Shown piece by piece: positions 4,364 to 5,272 of a stretch of DNA of 5,272 nucleotides. Each line of letters opens with the position of its first letter. Position 1 is the stretch's first letter. The stretch comes from Bacillota bacterium (GTDB lineage: Bacteria; Bacillota; Sulfobacillia; Sulfobacillales; Sulfobacillaceae). The notes beneath the pieces were generated by a model that was not told the DNA's origin, ran no database searches, and saw only the letters and a list, made by a program, of their open reading frames with translations. The translations under genes were made by a program, and so were the position numbers. The DNA lies in contig JAKADI010000176.1 of the NCBI GenBank assembly GCA_021820675.1, positions 1-5,272 on the forward strand. Reading direction: 5' to 3'.

Positions 4364-5215
4364 ATGAAAACATTGACTGAGAGAGAAATTAAAGCTTTGA
4401 TTCATCTCTTGGGGGATGATGATATCAAGACGGCGCAAATAGCCCGACAACGATTGATCGAATCTCGTCAGGAGGCTCAGCCATATCTGGAAGAAGCCAG
4501 GACGTCTTTGGATCCCCACGTTCGAACGCGGGTTTATAGCATTCTCGAGCGATTGCGTCTGGACGAACTGGGTGAACGCTTCCAACGTTTCGCGGCAATG
4601 CCCTCCGCATGGATAGATCTGGAAGAAGGCGCCTTTCTCATTGCTGAATCCGGATATCCCACCATAAATCGCCAACATTATCGAGACATGCTGGATTCCA
4701 TGGCACAGGAATTTAAAGTTCACATGGAGCAGCACAACCTTAAAGGTCGTGAACTCATCGAAAGCTTGAATCGGTATTTTTTCGATGAATTGGGATTCAC
4801 CGGCAATAAGGATGCCTATTACGATGCGGATAACAGCTATCTCAACCAAGTCTTGGATCGGCGCTTAGGGATTCCCATTAGTTTGTCGCTTATCTACCTT
4901 CTCATTGCCCGTCGTTTACGCATTCCTGTGGTCGGCATTAGTATGCCTGGACATTTCCTACTGCAATACAACGACAGCCTTTTCATTGATGCCTTTGAAA
5001 AAGGCCAATTGTTGAATCGGGGAGAATGTGTCCAGTTTCTTATGACCAACGGCTTCGGTTTCCACCCGGCTTATTTGAGCCCAACCCCCACCCGATTTAT
5101 GCTGGTGCGCATGTTAACCAATCTCATTCAAATCTATAGTACGCAAGACCCTGATCGTGCCGATTCATTAAGCGCCTTTCGAGACATGTTAACCCAGTCC
5201 TATGCTAAAGTCTGA
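4364..5215 (+). CDS. SirB1-family transglutaminase-like protein (283 aa)
   Basis: Residues 1-75 are helical and may form HEAT-like repeats (A-L-I-H-L-L-G-D-D-D, V-Y-S-I-L-E-R-L). Residues 80-215 carry the SirB1/Transglut_core2 signature: L-E-E-G-A-F-L-I-A (86-94), F-F-D-E-L-G-F-x-G-N (139-148), Y-Y-D-A-D-N-S-Y-L-N-x-V-L (152-164), R-R-L-G-I-P-I-S-L-S-L-I-Y-L (167-179) and P-G-H-F (195-198), with D209 in F-I-D-A-F. The His and Asp of a transglutaminase-type triad are recognisable, but Ser occurs where a catalytic Cys would be expected, as is usual in this family, so peptidase activity is doubtful. The biochemical role of SirB1-like proteins is not established. The start is ATG 4364, 8 nt after AGAAAGGAG; ATG 4343 would add seven residues and lacks a binding site. 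It is transcribed away from the encapsulin operon, and no functional link is evident beyond the shared intergenic region. Confidence 0.9.
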   Translation: MKTLTEREIKALIHLLGDDDIKTAQIARQRLIESRQEAQPYLEEARTSLDPHVRTRVYSILERLRLDELGERFQRFAAMPSAWIDLEEGAFLIAESGYPTINRQHYRDMLDSMAQEFKVHMEQHNLKGRELIESLNRYFFDELGFTGNKDAYYDADNSYLNQVLDRRLGIPISLSLIYLLIARRLRIPVVGISMPGHFLLQYNDSLFIDAFEKGQLLNRGECVQFLMTNGFGFHPAYLSPTPTRFMLVRMLTNLIQIYSTQDPDRADSLSAFRDMLTQSYAKV

Positions 5216-5272
5216 GTTAACACCTCAGTTCCCTCACACCCCAACTGCTCTCCAACGTTATGGGGCTGTAGC

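Noticed and set aside
4319..4849. 176-residue frame on the - strand
   Set aside because: It is antisense to the well-supported SirB1-like gene and has no binding site or coherent domain.
4252..5221. Repeated GTTAAC (four copies, three as ATGTTAAC)
   Set aside because: Two copies are inside the coding sequence as Leu-Thr codons and the spacing is irregular; this is probably chance.

Overview
This 5.3 kb window looks chromosomal and bacterial. The GC content is moderate, the genes are tightly packed, and almost every gene has a strong AGGAGG- or GGGGAG-type ribosome binding site, as is typical of Firmicutes. The mix of proteins would suit a Sulfobacillus-like environmental Firmicute, but that assignment is a guess from style and gene content. 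No tRNA, rRNA, CRISPR array, transposase or insertion sequence was found.

Layout. (1) Bases 2-415, + strand: the 3' part of a small membrane-anchored coiled-coil protein, cut by the left edge. (2) Bases 416-738: a gene-free stretch containing a perfect 13-bp inverted repeat. (3) Bases 739-1014, + strand: a small His-rich helical protein of unknown function, whose 3' end overlaps the end of the convergent Nudix gene by 78 bp. (4) Bases 3832 down to 937, - strand: a compact four-gene cluster. In order of transcription it encodes a mixed alpha/beta plus coiled-coil protein (perhaps distantly UPF0302/YpiB-like), a tandem two-domain ferritin-like protein ending in an encapsulin cargo-loading peptide, a family 1 encapsulin shell protein, and a zinc-ribbon Nudix hydrolase. 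The first two junctions have only 2 nt between stop and start; the third has 27 nt. (5) Bases 3833-4363: a divergent regulatory region with several inverted and direct repeats and two plausible -10 elements. (6) Bases 4364-5215, + strand: a SirB1-like transglutaminase-fold protein with an alpha-helical N-terminal region.

The centre of interest is the encapsulin operon. The shell protein should self-assemble into an icosahedral compartment. The gene immediately before it encodes a protein with two complete four-helix ferritin-like bundles in one chain, ending in T-W-T-V-G-S-L-K-K, which matches known encapsulin targeting peptides. The likely system is a protein compartment for iron oxidation/storage or oxidative-stress defence. 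The cargo appears to be a fused double ferritin-like protein whose second di-iron site is degenerate (His to Gln). The cargo gene has no ATG, GTG or TTG upstream of its first metal-binding helix, so it probably starts at a rare codon (ATT or CTG). The upstream coiled-coil protein and the downstream Nudix enzyme are candidate accessory components. Neither carries a visible targeting peptide.
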